Shown piece after piece: positions 11,169 to 24,264 of a stretch of 64,000 nucleotides of DNA; position 1 is the first letter of the stretch, and each line of letters opens with the position of its first letter. The stretch is from the NCBI GenBank assembly GCA_914767715.1, contig OU612073.1, positions 18,848,001 to 18,912,000 on the forward strand. The letters run 5' to 3'. The notes under the pieces are model-generated. The model was not told the origin of the DNA, did no database searches, and saw nothing but the letters and a program-made list of their open reading frames with translations. Origin of the DNA: Membranipora membranacea (Eukaryota; Bryozoa; Gymnolaemata; Cheilostomatida; Membraniporidae). The position numbers and the translations under genes were made by a program.

Positions 11169-12468
11169 ACAATTTATAAATTCCGCTTTCTACCTCCTTT
11201 CATCAAAGTGACTCATTATGCACATAACGAACTTCTGACTAACTCTATAACAAATCTTAACAATAAATTTAGTCATTGATGTCACTACCATTCATATCTT
11301 CATCTATCATCTCCACTGCATCAGGCCAATCTGGTGATAATTTTTATTAATCCTTGCTTCTTTCTAGTTAGTGCGCCAACATGGATTCATAAGCTTCAAT
11401 CACAACCACCTACCTAAGACTGCAGTAAGAGCCAAAAACAGGATTACACATATGCAGAATATCACTGTAAAAACGGAAGTCACTCAATTGTATTCAACAT
11501 GATTAATCTTAATGCGTTATGCTTTTACCATAAACATATCAGTACTTTTATGTATCTGACTCGCACTTTTACTGCTTTTACCAAGCAACAACAATTGAAA
11601 TTCTAAGATCCGACGAGAGAGCGCTCTATCCATTCATAAACTATGACAAAGGTTTCACACTGCAGCATTGGTCTTTACTTAAGCATGATGGTCTTGGATT
11701 CAAAATAATAAGCAGTGGACCTCTAGCATTTCTCAATAAATGTTTGAATTAAAATATTGTACCTAGCATAGACTTAATAATACTTAGTAATAATATTTAT
11801 TATTAAATCTATGGTACCTAGTTATTCTCAACTGATGACACTGCTGATGTACCATGTAGAAAGGTCTCTGATCAAGGTAAAATCTTTGAGCTTTGAAAAA
11901 TACAATCAACACAATTTATTGATGCTATACATGATGGCTTCTTGATACATATTTTTCCTACCTTTAGGGTCCATTACAAATTTCGTGTCCTGTGAAGTCT
12001 TTATCCTTATATTTCAATTTGATGAACTGTTCGATAGTGTCAACTGAATAAGGCAAGCTGGCAATAATAAAGGTTTATCCTTGCTTGTAGAAATGTTTCG
12101 CTGAATTGACTAGTAAGCCAATTAGGTCTGACAACCTTTCTCTATGAGCATTTATCCTGTTCTCATCATATAATATTTGACGGAATGAGACTAATTAAAA
12201 CTAGTACTATTATATGAAAATCAGACACCGTAACAAAACTTTTCCTGGTTCGTAACACTTTTATTGACGTATTTATTGACTGAGGGGGAAATAAAAATAT
12301 ATACTAGGGTTAAAAGTGGTAGTGAACTGGTGCATAAGTAGGGATTTGCTTATGTTCCCAGATATTATCAGATTTTGCAAATTCGCATTATAATTTATAA
12401 CCAGATCACCCTGCCAAGACATCTTAGTTATTGAGGGTAATCACAACAGAAAATAGTGTTACCCGTAG
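11169..12468. other. 5' flank of membrane-protein copy 2, then nothing recognised
   Basis: The part up to about 11412 is homologous to the flank of copy 1. The remainder is AT-rich with a weak hairpin at about 11755-11820 and no gene. Confidence 0.45.
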
Positions 12469-12475
12469 GTGACAT

Positions 12476-14480
12476 CACAGAGTAAGGATGTACAGACGGG
12501 ACACTTCAATGATCGTTATAGTGGCTACGGTTTCTGATCCGGTGGGGGGGGGGGGGAAATCATCAATCTGGCCACCTTCAAATTACAATACCGTAATACC
12601 TCACCTATAAGGCGCGTGCCTTATAGGTGAAGGCACCTAAAAGAGAGGAGCATATAGGTGTGGCTAACATTTGAAGCATTTTTATATTTGACTTGGACCA
12701 AAACCCGCCTTACAACTGGATGAATAGAGGCTGATTAGGTTGAATAGGCTGAATAGCTGAAAAGGCTGAATAGGAACAAGAGGCTGAATAGCTCAGTGCC
12801 TTGAAACATGATATTGTGAGTTCGAATCCCATGAAGGTCAGTTCTCCTTTCAAAAAGGTGCCTTATAGCTGTGGGGTGCCTTATAACCGGAGCATTTTTA
12901 TTTTTTCTGAGGGAGGTGCTTCACTTATAAGGCTGGTGCCTTATAAATGAGTGTATCAGTATTAGTGATCTGATTCATGCCATAGTTTTTTATTGCAAGC
13001 ATTTACACAGTTACATCCTGTTTTACTGTCCTTTGACCCTGTGTGGTAATACCTTGTTTTTGCTATCGCTATCCTTTGTGTGGCCTCTAGTTCACAAAAC
13101 CGCACAGCACTAAAAATAACTGTTATCAGGTCAACCTGGGGCCACTTTCAAGCCCGGCAGCAACCAAGTCAGTTGAAAAGGTCTGCTGCTGATTTTATTT
13201 CTACAGAACATCATATCAAATATATTATACATCACTTTCTACATGTGTATTAAGCAAACGATTAACATGTAGTTCAGCAATAGCATCACGAATTTATGTT
13301 TATGCGGAGCATGGCTCTACTCATTCAGTAAGTTTATTCATGCGATTTTGTTTATCTTGTCGTTTAATTTTCTGTGTTTCTTATTATCAGTATTCCGATG
13401 GCATTGTATTATGGCTTTATATTATATTTCCTTCCTGTTGTCTTTGATCATGAGGACTGTTATGTCCATTTTAATTTTGCTTCACAATTCATGTTTTTAA
13501 TTAACGTATGTTCTTCAACAGGTGAAGCCACGTTCCAGTATACTCTATCACTATCTAGTACCGCATTATTTAGGCTATGAGAGGGCAAATATTTTGTAAG
13601 TTTAATTATACAACTAGTCTTACTTTCACAGGTTACAGTTTTTCAATATGTGTCCACTTGATTGCTAAGGAATCTATCGGCAACATAATTTAAAGTCAAC
13701 TTAAACATTTTTTGTTACTATTAATTAACAGAGAAACACCCATACTAAGTTTTCATAATTTGTAATATGCATTTTTATGTCACAGGGTACAAACAATAAA
13801 GATAACCGTTGCCGAACCATCTCTCATCCCCTATCAAACATGCTAGACTAGTACAGTGAGGTATTACGGTAATTATATAAGTTACAATGTAAAGTTTTAT
13901 GCATAGATACCTACCTTTGATAGGTCATTATTCATTCTCTATTTATCCTAAAGACTGATTTCCGACTTTTTTTAAATGTCCAACCTTCAAGCGATACACC
14001 ATATTGTTGTCATTTTTTGCTAGGATACATAGGCTATGAGTTATGTGAGTTTTTAAAATGAGTTATATCATATAGATTAACAAGCGGCTTGGGTCAGTAC
14101 ACACACATTTCCTTATTTTGATGACCGGCTATCCATCAATTGTCACATATAATCTATATGAAAACCTCATTTTAAAAACCTGGCTTACTCATAGCCTATG
14201 TATCCTAGCAAAAAATGACAACAATATGGTGTATAGCTTGAAGGTTGGACATTTCAAAAAAGTTGGAAATCAGTCTTTAGGATAAATACAGAAGGAATTA
14301 TGACCTTTCAAAGGTAGGTATGTCTGCATAAAACTTTACATTGTAACTCATATAATTATTGAAATTTGCAGGTGGCCAGATTGATGGTTTGATGATTGAT
14401 GGTTTTCCCCCCACTGGATCAAAAACCACAGGCACTATAACGATCATTGAAGTGACCCCTCTGTACATCCTTACTCTGTG
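12476..14480. mobile_element. Long foldback (palindromic) transposable element with 7-bp target duplication
   Basis: The ends are CACAGAGTAAGGATG and its inverse. After removing a nested insertion (12591-13869) the left arm (12476-12590 plus 13870-about 14080) is an imperfect inverted copy of the right arm (about 14149-14480). Each arm is about 330 bp, around a loop of about 70 bp. GTGACAT flanks both ends (12469-12475 and 14481-14487), consistent with a 7-bp target-site duplication. A G homopolymer in the left arm (12543-12556) corresponds to a shorter run on the right. No transposase is seen. Confidence 0.8.
12591..13869. mobile_element. TA-flanked DNA transposon nested in the foldback arm
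   Basis: The 1279-bp segment has 14-bp perfect inverted ends (CCGTAATACCTCAC) and is flanked by TA on both sides, as for Tc1/mariner/pogo-type elements. Removing it together with one TA restores continuity of the foldback arm with its partner. It contains repeated CCTTATAGG/CCTTATAA motifs at 12600-12950 and a tRNA-like stretch (about 12785-12835, GTTCGAATCC B box). No transposase frame is visible, so it is non-autonomous. Confidence 0.82.
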
Positions 14481-14487
14481 GTGACAT

Positions 14488-15523
14488 GCTGGGATTGAGT
14501 TGAGTCTGTTTCCTGTTAACATGCTGTAGTAAAAGTGGGGTGGTGCATAGAGTTATTATGACTCTATGGGTTGCCCTGTCTTGGAAATTCCACAAAAGTT
14601 GAAAGAAGCAGAACTAAGTATTTCGTAAACTATATTCTGAATTCTGAACTAGTTTTATTCCCCGTCTTGTTGAATCAGAACAATAAGCTCCCTCTCCAAC
14701 ATATTATATCAATCCCTTCCTTTCCACTTTTGCATGTGAGGCTAACACCAATACTCTGCTCCTGTTTTGAAAAGATTTGTTGGGTTGCTTCGGTTGTTTG
14801 TCCCTCCCCCCACACCACAAACAAAGCTTGCTGGGACATGCCAATCCTATGGATCATAATCCTAAGATTTCCTTGTTCTATGGTTCTTGGCTGTCCATGT
14901 CACGGGGATTAGGATTAGGATAAAAGTTTGTTGATTTCAGACCAGGAACCTGAATGACTGTAAAACCTGGTGACCAATTGCAGAAGGCAAACGCTCGAGT
15001 CTCAAGACTCTTGCAATGCTCTTGCAAGAGTCCTACCAGTCTTGAGAATTTGCGGTTCACAGTTGCATGAGATTTCATTTTAGAGGTCTTGTAGAAGTTG
15101 CGCAACAATCTAAGATTTTAAGATTGAGGTTGTGCACAATTGATTATAGAATCTGTAAGATATTATCAAAATGCTTTCACATTTTTATTCAGTTTCAATA
15201 GTGTATAAATTTTGATTTGGGCAGTGATCAAATAACCCATAACAATCCTTGCCAATTTATCACTTATAGAAACCCTTGATAAGTAATATAAAAATAAACT
15301 AAATATACAATATTAGAGTTGGTGATCATTTAAATCTGGAGTTATCTATCTATGTACAAGGAGAGGACTACTCAACCTGGTAGTCAATAGTAACAGTCAT
15401 ATAAACAGATAAGTTTGAGTTCCTGATCTTATGAATTAGGATGCTCTAACTCCATAGCAATTATGTAGTTCATAATCTTGGTAGTCGTGTAATCAGCATT
15501 GTAAGTAGGAAAAGAGATCTTAC
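14488..15523. other. Intergenic, nothing recognised
   Basis: No gene or repeat could be supported in this stretch. Confidence 0.4.
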
Positions 15524-15596
15524 TTTGTGGACATCCTGAGGGTCCATAGCTGAGTTGGAGCCTGGAGACAGTACACGTACATGATCCGTCATCATT
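15524..15596 (-). pseudogene. Stray exon related to exon 4 of the secreted Cys-rich gene
   Basis: On the minus strand this reads DGSCTC, a short variable stretch, then LSYGPSGCPQ, followed by a GTAAGA donor. It matches the 3' half of exon 4 (19970-20074) of the gene at 18.1-20.4 kb, in the same frame with one extra codon and with a similar downstream intron start. The 5' half of the exon and its acceptor are not recognisable, so it is a remnant or one exon of a diverged paralogue. Confidence 0.6.
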
Positions 15597-18134
15597 ATGT
15601 CATCAACCAATATGAATAGATACACTATGAATGGCCAGAGCTAAATCAGTATCATAATTACCAGCACCGAGACACAGAGCTACTATTGTAATAAATATAT
15701 TTTTAGGTTGGGCTGGTAGAGGGGGGGGGGGGGGGCGAGAAATATCCACCTCAGAGCATCTGCAATAAAGTCATAATGTTAGGGCAAATGAATCTGTTGG
15801 ACTATTGAGTTCGTAAAATGCAGTTACTGTAGGCTCCTCATAGGATTAGAAAAAGATTGATACAGAACTCAGCAAAAAAATGATTGCGGTGCAGCATTGT
15901 TAGCCCATATCTTGCAGACAGTGCCGAAATGATGCTATCCAAGATCTTTCATTCTTCAAATCCCAGTTTGTGGCAGTGTGCCAACCAACAACATGAATCT
16001 TGGCAGGATGGGACGAGAGAGTATTATATTTTGATGATTATGTTTGAGATGAAATGTGGGCAGAGCGCCAATTAACTAACACAGAGAGTTTAATCCCAGC
16101 AGGCCATTGATAGATGACCTTATGGTCACAGACACTTCTTGGCTGATCACAGAATTACCAGGCCACAAAAAAGCAGCTAATGATGCACCCATCATAATCA
16201 TTTGATTAGTACGGAAATCAGTTGAATATTGGTGTAACATAACATGCTCACTGTTCCATACAAGTTTGTGATTTCTAATTTTGAGTTGATAAATCTCTGT
16301 CAACACTTGGCTCTTTAATTAAAAGACCAGCTTTGTGACATATTTTTTTAAATGTAGGATATGAATTATTGCGATATATGGTTGACTTGGGAAATATTTT
16401 GCAGTTTTAAAAGTCAAAACAAAATGAAAATTTATTGGATGGCCGCAAAACTGATGGATATTGCAAACAGACGACTGTTGCTTGACTTATAGGAGTGATT
16501 TGTGATTCTGTCTCATTTGATGTTTATTTTTACAAAGAAGAAAATAAATGTTTTTGTGATTTTCTGAGTAATAAAACTAAAGAATTTTGATCACTTAACC
16601 ATAAGTGCACGCTGTAAGCTCTGTTATGAAAGAATGTTCTTGGCAGACCTGATTCATTCAGTGTGCCTACATGAATTTAAATCAATATAGAATTATAGCT
16701 ATGGCGATCATGTCTAGTGCTCAGTTTATGTCTTTACTGCAGTTGTTTTAGATGGATACAGTATATTCCGGTGGCAGCCTATGCAAAATGTGGCTAGAAA
16801 TACAACTTCATTTAATTTGGATGGATAGGGTTTAACAGTTGTTTTTGGTAGAGTTTTTCATGCTGATCGCAACGGTGATATTGATCCTTACACTTAATTT
16901 CACAATAGGCGGCTAATTGTCAAAAGCGCTGCCGGCAAAAGGGAAAGTGATCAAAAATGGATGATATGTTTTCAAAACATTCAAAATCTGAAAGAGCATG
17001 TCATTATCAGTGGATCATCAAGTTTTCATGGGACTGCTGTCATAAAAAGCTGAGATGCGGCCAACAACATTTACATACACCTTATATCATATATCATATA
17101 TATATATATGCGAAACTAATTTTTCAGTTTTGCTGCCGCCTCGAAAACAAGCTTCGGATGTTCTTAAAGATCTGATTTTGGTAAGGTGGTTTTGTAGTGA
17201 GCCCATCAATATTTTTTCTGACATTTCACACTTTTTGATGACACTGGAAGGAATTAAATTTTGCTTTACACTCTACATAAACTAATAAAAACTATTAATA
17301 TGAAACTATAATGGAAACTCAAAAATACATACCATTTGAAAAACGACACACTCAGTGCATTGGAAACTGGTGTTTTGCGATGCGAGGGTCAATACAAGGT
17401 CACCATAAAAAATTGGATCATTAAGAACGCCTGAAGCCAGTTTTCAAGGCGCCAGCAAAATTGAAAAAGTGCTTTCATTTAATGATTGTTATACACAGAT
17501 GATCAAGGGGGTTTCGCAACTGTTTTTGGCCGCATCTCGGCCATGTATGGCAGCAGTTCCATGAAGACTTGTAGATCTATGTATGACATGCTCAGGAATA
17601 ACTTTCACCGTTTTCCTTGTGTCATTTGCACAGAAAGAGAAAAAAAACCCCAAAACTTCTTTCCCCTCCCCCAAAGATAATAGTTTATAATATCATTAAT
17701 TTGAAAATCTTCTTTAACTTTGCCAAAGGGGAACTTTACTGAATGAGATGTGATGTCCTACTTTTCCATGAGTTCATATGAAAGAATAATACCATCTCAA
17801 CCCAATAGTAAGTACGTTATTGATAGATTACTTGAGTCTGCTATGTATCCTACTGCGGTTACATGTAAGTCTACTTTGTGGGTTTTTTCCTATCAGACAA
17901 ACCTCATAACATGATTCTCCGCCCACAATCTAACAGCTTCACACAGCCTGTAGACTTATATATACCATAGAATATAGTAAATCTCTGACACTGCCAAGTT
18001 GAATTTTGAGAGATTTAGTATATAACAAAGGTGTGGGGGCATTTCTCATCATTTTAAAAATTACTAGCAACTGTAATCTCTATATACTATTAGTAAAACT
18101 GTTTTGTGGATACTCTCAACCTTGGTTTCTAAGA
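15597..18134. other. Intergenic, nothing recognised
   Basis: Contains a G homopolymer at about 15721-15736 and a short TA microsatellite at about 17093-17108. Related inverted motifs around GATGCGGCC (about 17054 and 17530) hint at an old element, but boundaries cannot be defined. Confidence 0.4.
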
Positions 18135-20401
18135 ATGGACAGTAATGCCGCCATGCTTATAATCGCTGTTGCATTGATAACAGTCTGTGGATTACCAGTT
18201 GCTGACAGTAAACATATTATAAAAGTAAGAAACATCTCAAGTATACTGCTGACAGATCGTTTGGCTGTTTCTTTGTTGTTGTTTTGATGTGAGAAATTAT
18301 TTATAATATTGTTAATGGTTAATGGTATGGACTTGCGCCCCCTGAGGTCCGTGTTTAATATCTCCCGCTAGCAGTCATTCCTGATTTTGTACCGGCATGC
18401 CATTCATCCTAGCCAGGTCCTAGCAGAACAGGACTACAAATATCAGAGGTCCACTGTGTGTTTGCACACCCCACATGCAATAGTAAGATCCCCTCTGCCT
18501 CTTCGATATAAAGTGAAGACGGAATATCAGCGGGCAAGAGTATAGAGCACAGGTTGAGTACCATGGGTCCTTGCACCTGTACTCTAGAGAGGGTGACTCT
18601 CTCTGCATTGAAGACTTAGATTTTATATATGACTTATTTATAAATGTATTTAGTATAGTATTTAGCGTCACTCAATTGGTAAAGTAATCTTGTTGTCAAA
18701 TTCAGTATCTGAAAATGAATTTATTGAACATTGTTGATGATCACATTTATCTGACAAATCTAAGAGAAATTTCCGATTGATCTCACGTCGTTCTTTCTTT
18801 AATAGAAGCTCAATGGAGAGAATAATTCCCCCAGCATAGATATAGAAATATCAATCGTAAGTGCTTTAGTCTTTCTATTCCTCAAGGTATTTCTATTAAT
18901 TTTCCATATTTAGCTTTGGCGTTATGTATCGTCATGATTGACTGGATTAAATTTATTTTTTGAGACAATTGATATGTAACAAGGTTTTTATGAAACAAGA
19001 GCATCTTAGTTGTTGTTGCTGTCCTTTGATCTTCCGATCTTCCGTTCATATGAATGCTTTTGATATTCTGTTTCAAACGGAATTATTTGAGTAGTCAGTG
19101 AGTAAGAGGTAGATCAAGTTTGATCCATTTTTACCTCATTGGAATTGCTCCCCCTCTACTGACATGTGTCAGTAGAGGGGGAGCAATTCCAATGTGGGAA
19201 CAATGGATCAAACCTGTTCTAAGTAAGAGGTAGCTCGATAAGTTAGAGCGCCCATCCTTTGACATGAGTAGGGTTTGAATCCTGCTGCTGCTGGCTCTTT
19301 AATCTCAAGTGTGCCTTGACCTGCCCGAAAACTGAGCGCAACATAGTGTGGAATATGGTGGCCGTGTCTGGTAAGGGCCACCCGTTTTCTCAGTATTTGG
19401 ATTGGGACAGACCTTGCGATTTAACCCATCATATTTCACAAAAATTATCTGCACTTTTTTCACACATTCAGCCAGTCTTATCCTTATTATGATATTTGTA
19501 GAAGCTGTCAGGCTATGGTGACCAGAAAGTGGAGGAGAGTAGAGAGGGAAGTGCTGAAGGAGATAAACAAACCATATTCACTGAGCAATCATCTAATGTG
19601 ACTACCACTAAACCTCCCTGCCCTGAGAGTGATGTGGATAAAGAGTGTCCTCAGGACTTCTTTATGCTGCCAGGGAATATCTGTAAAATGTGCCTACGTG
19701 AGTGTTTACGTCTAATCGATGTGACTGTGAAATTTTAGTTGCCATGGTCTAAAAACCTTGTCACTGTCTAACAACGCAAGTTATCTTTTTCGGGTTTTCC
19801 ACCATAACCAAACGAGTTAAGATAAATCAAACTATTTACAATACTCCGTAGTGCTGAATATCAGAGACAAACATCAACAGGATCTGAAGATTTTTGTCAC
19901 TTCGATCATGTTGTGAGCAGCCTGCCTTTTGTGACCAGCTGTTACGACTTTCCTCTCTCACTCTTACAGCCCCCTGTGAGAGAAAGAACTGTAATGGATT
20001 ATGTAACGCTGACGGATCATGTACCTGTACTAACGCAAGAGTACTCAGCTATGGACCCTCAGGATGTCCACAAAGTAAGATTTCTTCTGCTTCTACTAAC
20101 AAGACCTACAATGCTGAGTTCATGACTACAGAGAATGTGAATAATATGGCTGGAATGGAATCTGCGGAACAGACCGTCCAGAACCGGGCAATCCCCCATC
20201 ACACACATTTGAACATTATCGTCTCATCTTTGTGTTTATTATCAATCACATATTTTTACATGACCAAAATAAGTTACTATTTTTGAATGTTTTGTTGTTC
20301 TTATTCTAGGAGGGCATGGAGTGATAGGACCTCCTCCCCTTGATGAAGAACCTGAAATTCTGAGTCAAATACTCAATAATATCACTTCTAGCCATTTATA
20401 A
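18135..20401 (+). CDS. Secreted cysteine-rich protein with an EGF-like cysteine cluster
   Basis: Five exons join in phase: 18135-18224, 18806-18856, 19502-19697, 19970-20074 and 20310-20401, giving 177 aa. Exon 1 is a signal peptide (hydrophobic core MLIIAVALITVCGLPVA) ending near residue 25. A Ser/Thr/Glu-rich spacer follows. A cluster of 11 cysteines then spans exons 3 and 4, including CKMC, CERKNCNGLC and GSCTCT, which resembles an EGF-like or short disulfide-rich module. The last exon is acidic and Pro-rich with one NIT glycosylation sequon. All splice sites are GT-AG. The start is the ATG preceding the signal sequence. I do not recognise a family, and extracellular function is inferred only from the signal peptide. 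A related exon lies antisense at 15.5 kb. Intron 2 hosts a hairpin insertion and a tRNA-like SINE. Confidence 0.72.
19115..19216. mobile_element. Near-perfect hairpin insertion in an intron, 12-bp direct repeats
   Basis: Two arms of 50 bp (19115-19164 and 19167-19216), about 90% complementary, are separated by 2 nt. AGTAAGAGGTAG occurs on both sides (19101-19112 and 19222-19233). The right copy runs on into a tRNA-like SINE head, so the hairpin appears to have landed at the SINE start. Confidence 0.75.
19222..19300 (+). repeat. tRNA-derived SINE fragment
   Basis: GAGGTAGCTCGATAAGTTAG resembles a tRNA 5' region with A box, and GGTTTGAATCC is a B box about 40 bp later. It lies inside intron 2 of the secreted-protein gene. 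Confidence 0.5.
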
Positions 20402-21440
20402 TACTACTAAAGTATGAATCTCAACTCCAACCGAGTTCTTCCACCTTCTTGATGAGAGTATATTTATTAATTTGAAAACTGTTTGTTTGCAATTATTTCA
20501 TGTTATCATTATTAGTCATTTTATTTCTGTTCATACATCAATGTAATTGTTGATTTTTCTGCAGTACAATATGCATCATGGTCAACTCAGGAAAACAATG
20601 GTGTTGTGTGTTTATGGAAACAGTATTGAGCCGAGGCCTCAATACCTACAATAAGAGAGTTTGACACAAACTCCCTGCTGCAATACCTGGTGTAGGTCAT
20701 TACATTTCCATTATTAGTAACACCAATGCGTTTTGGTAATATTAAACTATCAACCACTACTCCTAGTCATTATGTAATCTGGTTTATATACACACTATAT
20801 TATAATAGATGTTTGTGGTCCCTCCAGATTTCTTTTTCAGGTTCCACATTAGGAAGATAGCTTTTTATTAAGATAAACATTAAATAATTGGCCATACAAT
20901 ACATTTAATGACAAATCAGAATGTTGTAATAACTGAAAGGAGGCAAAATTCTGGTAATCTGAATGTTGAATAACATGATAACGCACAACTGGATGTTTTA
21001 GGTCTGAATCTTTTGATGCCTTGATTATTTTAGGTAGAACAAACTGAATGCGCAATCTTTCATGGATATGCATTCAATATAATTTGCTCTGGATTTAAAG
21101 CCCCTTAAAAGGATAAAAACCTGAGAGACATGGATTAAATGGAATAGTCTGACAATTTGTTGCTTCTCCTGGTAGTAATAGGTGAACATTCAAAATTGAA
21201 TACATATTGTGCAGTGACAAACCGATTATTCCGACAACTGCACTGTCTAGTTAACAAAGTTGTCTCGTCATGAGGAGTAAGGAGACAACTCCATGCCTCA
21301 ATGAACAACTCCACTACAGGGCACTTTTAAGTATAAGATAAAGTGTCAAGTAATCTCAATAAATTCTGTTTGCACCCCTCGGGAGACCAAAGATTATTTT
21401 CTGGCCACAATGCTTTTAGAGTGGATTCTGATATATTATT
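20402..21440. other. Intergenic, nothing recognised
   Basis: AT-rich; no gene, RNA or bounded repeat could be supported. Confidence 0.4.
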
Positions 21441-21450
21441 TTATTAAAGA

Positions 21451-22240
21451 ATGTATCCATCACTATTCACGAGCAATACCAATACTGTTGACGATAAACT
21501 CCGCTATCATGATCATGTGCAATCCATAGTGACTACTGCATCTCAACGCATGTATATTGTGAAAAATTTTGTATACTATAGCTCAAAGCCCCTTTCTCAT
21601 ATGTTATTCAAGAGTTTTATTGTATCCCTCATCACTTACTGTCTCCCCATACTTTTTACAAGCATCCATGCAAGCGACAAGAAGTCCTTACGCAAAATAT
21701 TTAAAGATGCCGCCAAGTTAGGGATTGAGCACCCCGATATAGATGCTCTGGTGGCCAACCAGATCAAGACACTTTGACTACGGTACATACACGATGAAGA
21801 GCACTTTATCAATGACTTTCTAACTAAATGCCCCTCAGGTCGCTATCGCACCGTTAAATATCGGGATACATGGGGTAGAGACAGCTTTTTAAGACATCTC
21901 ATACATACACTTAATAATATACTATGCTAAAAAACTTTTTATACAACAGAGATCTGATTTTTCCCATATTTTTCTTTCTTGTCAGTATTAACAGCGTATT
22001 TCGTGACAAACTTTTGTCTATGATAGTAATAAATCCATCCAATACAGCCATTCACACAACTACCAGGATTCTGAACACATTCGCAAACAAGTTCTTAAAA
22101 AAAGCTGTTGCGCCAATTGAGTTCATGTCTAAATATTTTGTTTTAATGAAATCAAAAATTATTGTTTCAACATCTCTTTTTTCCGTAAATATGCATAGTT
22201 GTAATAGTCTATCTTTTTTTGACGACCGTCCTTAGATGAT
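21451..22240 (+). mobile_element. Non-LTR retrotransposon fragment (RT C-terminal region)
   Basis: The frame from 21451 has VDDKLRYHDHVQ, ASQRMYIVKN and LFKSFIVSLITYCLPILF. After a stop at 21778 it continues with DFLTKCPSGRY and DTWGRDSFLRHLI. This is the conserved order beyond the polymerase active site in LINE reverse transcriptases. It is 5' truncated with stops. The fragment at 58088-58339 is from the same family (ASQRMNVVKK, MMFKSCVISL). Confidence 0.7.
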
Positions 22241-23370
22241 GATGTTTCATAATGTTCAAGGGCCAATTACTAGTTTACCAAATCACATATCAACAAAGTT
22301 AGTTGTTAAAACAATTTCGTTTCTAATAAAAAATTATTCCTGTTGCATGTGACATTTTTCGCTTTATTTTTCTTAATACTTATAAAAACAACTGAAGTTA
22401 TTCCCAACTTGAAAACCCAAATTGTGACCAAATTAAAAATTTTGGTAGTACCTTCTTTTCGTTTATCAACCATGTAAACAAAACAGTTATAATAATTAAA
22501 AACTTATTTTTCTCCCTTCAGCTGCTCAATGCAATTTCTTGCTGATGAGATTTTTGTAGTTGTGCATCTTAGCTGATTAATACCTATTTCTTTCTCCTAG
22601 ATGAATTTTTCAACTGAAAGCAAAGTGTAAATTTATTTGGATTCGAAAACTATAATCAATCAATGTAAGAGAAAGCAAAGAGAAGTGATCAATCATGCAA
22701 AAGATGATGCGAACATGCATATCTCAGCCGCACATAAAATCGTATAGAATGGTGGAGTTGAGTCACAAAAACTGGATATCATTTAAAGGTCAAGGTATTC
22801 GGTAGCGTTAGAGTAAGTAGAGTAAGGGTTTGTGGTTGTCTGATTGAATATCAAATACCTAACACTTTGTGCAGCGCAGGTATGGTTTACAGTCATTAGA
22901 TATACAGGCAGAGTCCATACTGCACCAAACCTTACTCATCTTATTTGTTCATATATCCAACTACCGTATTTATGAGGAGGACAGCCTTGATATCAAACAT
23001 TTGCAATATCCCTCCGCCGCCACAGAGGAAAAAACTTGTTCTAGTGAGTTTGTATGTAGATGCTGTAATGAATAGAGATTGCAGTGTCATATTCAGATTC
23101 AGAACTTAGTCTAACCCTTCAGGCTATGTATATATATATATACTTTATTATTGCCGATCAAAGTCAATGACAAATAAAGACCATGCATAAATAAATAAAT
23201 AAAAACAAAGCAGTCAGATGTATTTGTGAAAAATATCATTGTCTATAAATGCTGTCCTATTTATAGAACGGTGATTTCGGGCTTCCAAAAATATTTTGCA
23301 CAGATGATTCTCATATTCTTTAACCTTTGCAATAAATATTGAAAACAAATATACTTTTCTTTATATTTTT
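22241..23370. other. Intergenic with one possible orphan exon
   Basis: No confident gene. An open stretch 22880-23043 is bounded by a GCGCAG acceptor and a GTGAGT donor and could be an exon, but no partner exons were found. A TA microsatellite (about 23127-23142) and an ATAA run follow. Confidence 0.3.
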
Positions 23371-23373
23371 CTT

Positions 23374-23790
23374 TATATTAGCTTTGGAGGCAAAATGGTC
23401 TACTTGTTAACAAAACTAAATAAATACATGACAGTGGAAAACTCAATAAAGACGTACAAATCACTGGTTAGACCTATAGTAAAATACTGCTCATCGTTGT
23501 ACCTTGACGGTATTGCCAAAAGCCCTAGAAATAAAAGAAAAAGCAATCAGACTCATAACTTCAGCTACGAAACAATTTTCTGTCACATCTGACCGGTTCC
23601 TCCTAAATTTTCTTGCTCTCAACAGTAGAAGGGATTTTCTTTTTCACAAGTTCGTGAAATCCAGGTCCCATAAAGGCCATGCATCTAAGCACATACTTTA
23701 TCTTATTAGCAAATCGAACAGACATTCGCGTTCACTTTGTAGCAACTGCTCAATAATTAAACCCAGCCTCATGAGAATCATTATCATTTA
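23374..23790 (+). mobile_element. Second non-LTR retrotransposon fragment, frameshifted
   Basis: One frame gives a stretch ending YKSLVRPIVKYCSSLYLD. After a +1 shift near 23510 it continues with LEIKEKAIRLIT and NSRRDFLFHKFVKS. This is the LVRP-x-hydrophobic-Y-C pattern and downstream region of LINE RT C-termini. It is a different subfamily from the 21.4-kb fragment and is not intact. Confidence 0.6.
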
Positions 23791-24264
23791 ATCCTACCTA
23801 ATATTGTTAACTTGCATTTTTGTTTGCCACTCTCTGCTTCTTCTTTTCTTTTTTTTTCTTTATATTCACGTATCATTATCATACTACTCACTATGTAGGC
23901 CTAGTATGTAACACCCTACACTTATATCTTTTTATTCAAGTCATTTTTCTATATCTATGTTAATGTATGTGAGGTCAACAAGTTATTTTGAATTTCCTTT
24001 AATTATAAACTTCTAGAAAACCCCAATAAATAAATAAAAAAATATTCACTCATGTAGCATCAAAGACTGTGTTGCAGGAGGCCCAGGTTCAACTCCTGAC
24101 CGCGGCAAATCTTTTCTGAAGTTTCATCATGAAAGAAACCGAAAGTATCCCAATCAAATTCATAGTGGTTAGCTTCATTGGAATCATTCATTGCGATATT
24201 CCCTTTATCACGCTCTATGAGAAGATCCAACCCCCAATTTATCATCTGTGTGCATACTGTAGAC

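Noticed and set aside
12785-12835. A tRNA gene
   Set aside because: Has a GTTCGAATCC B box but no cloverleaf; lies inside a transposon.
16957-17680. Possible transposon with inverted GATGCGGCC motifs
   Set aside because: Ends and target duplication could not be defined by eye.
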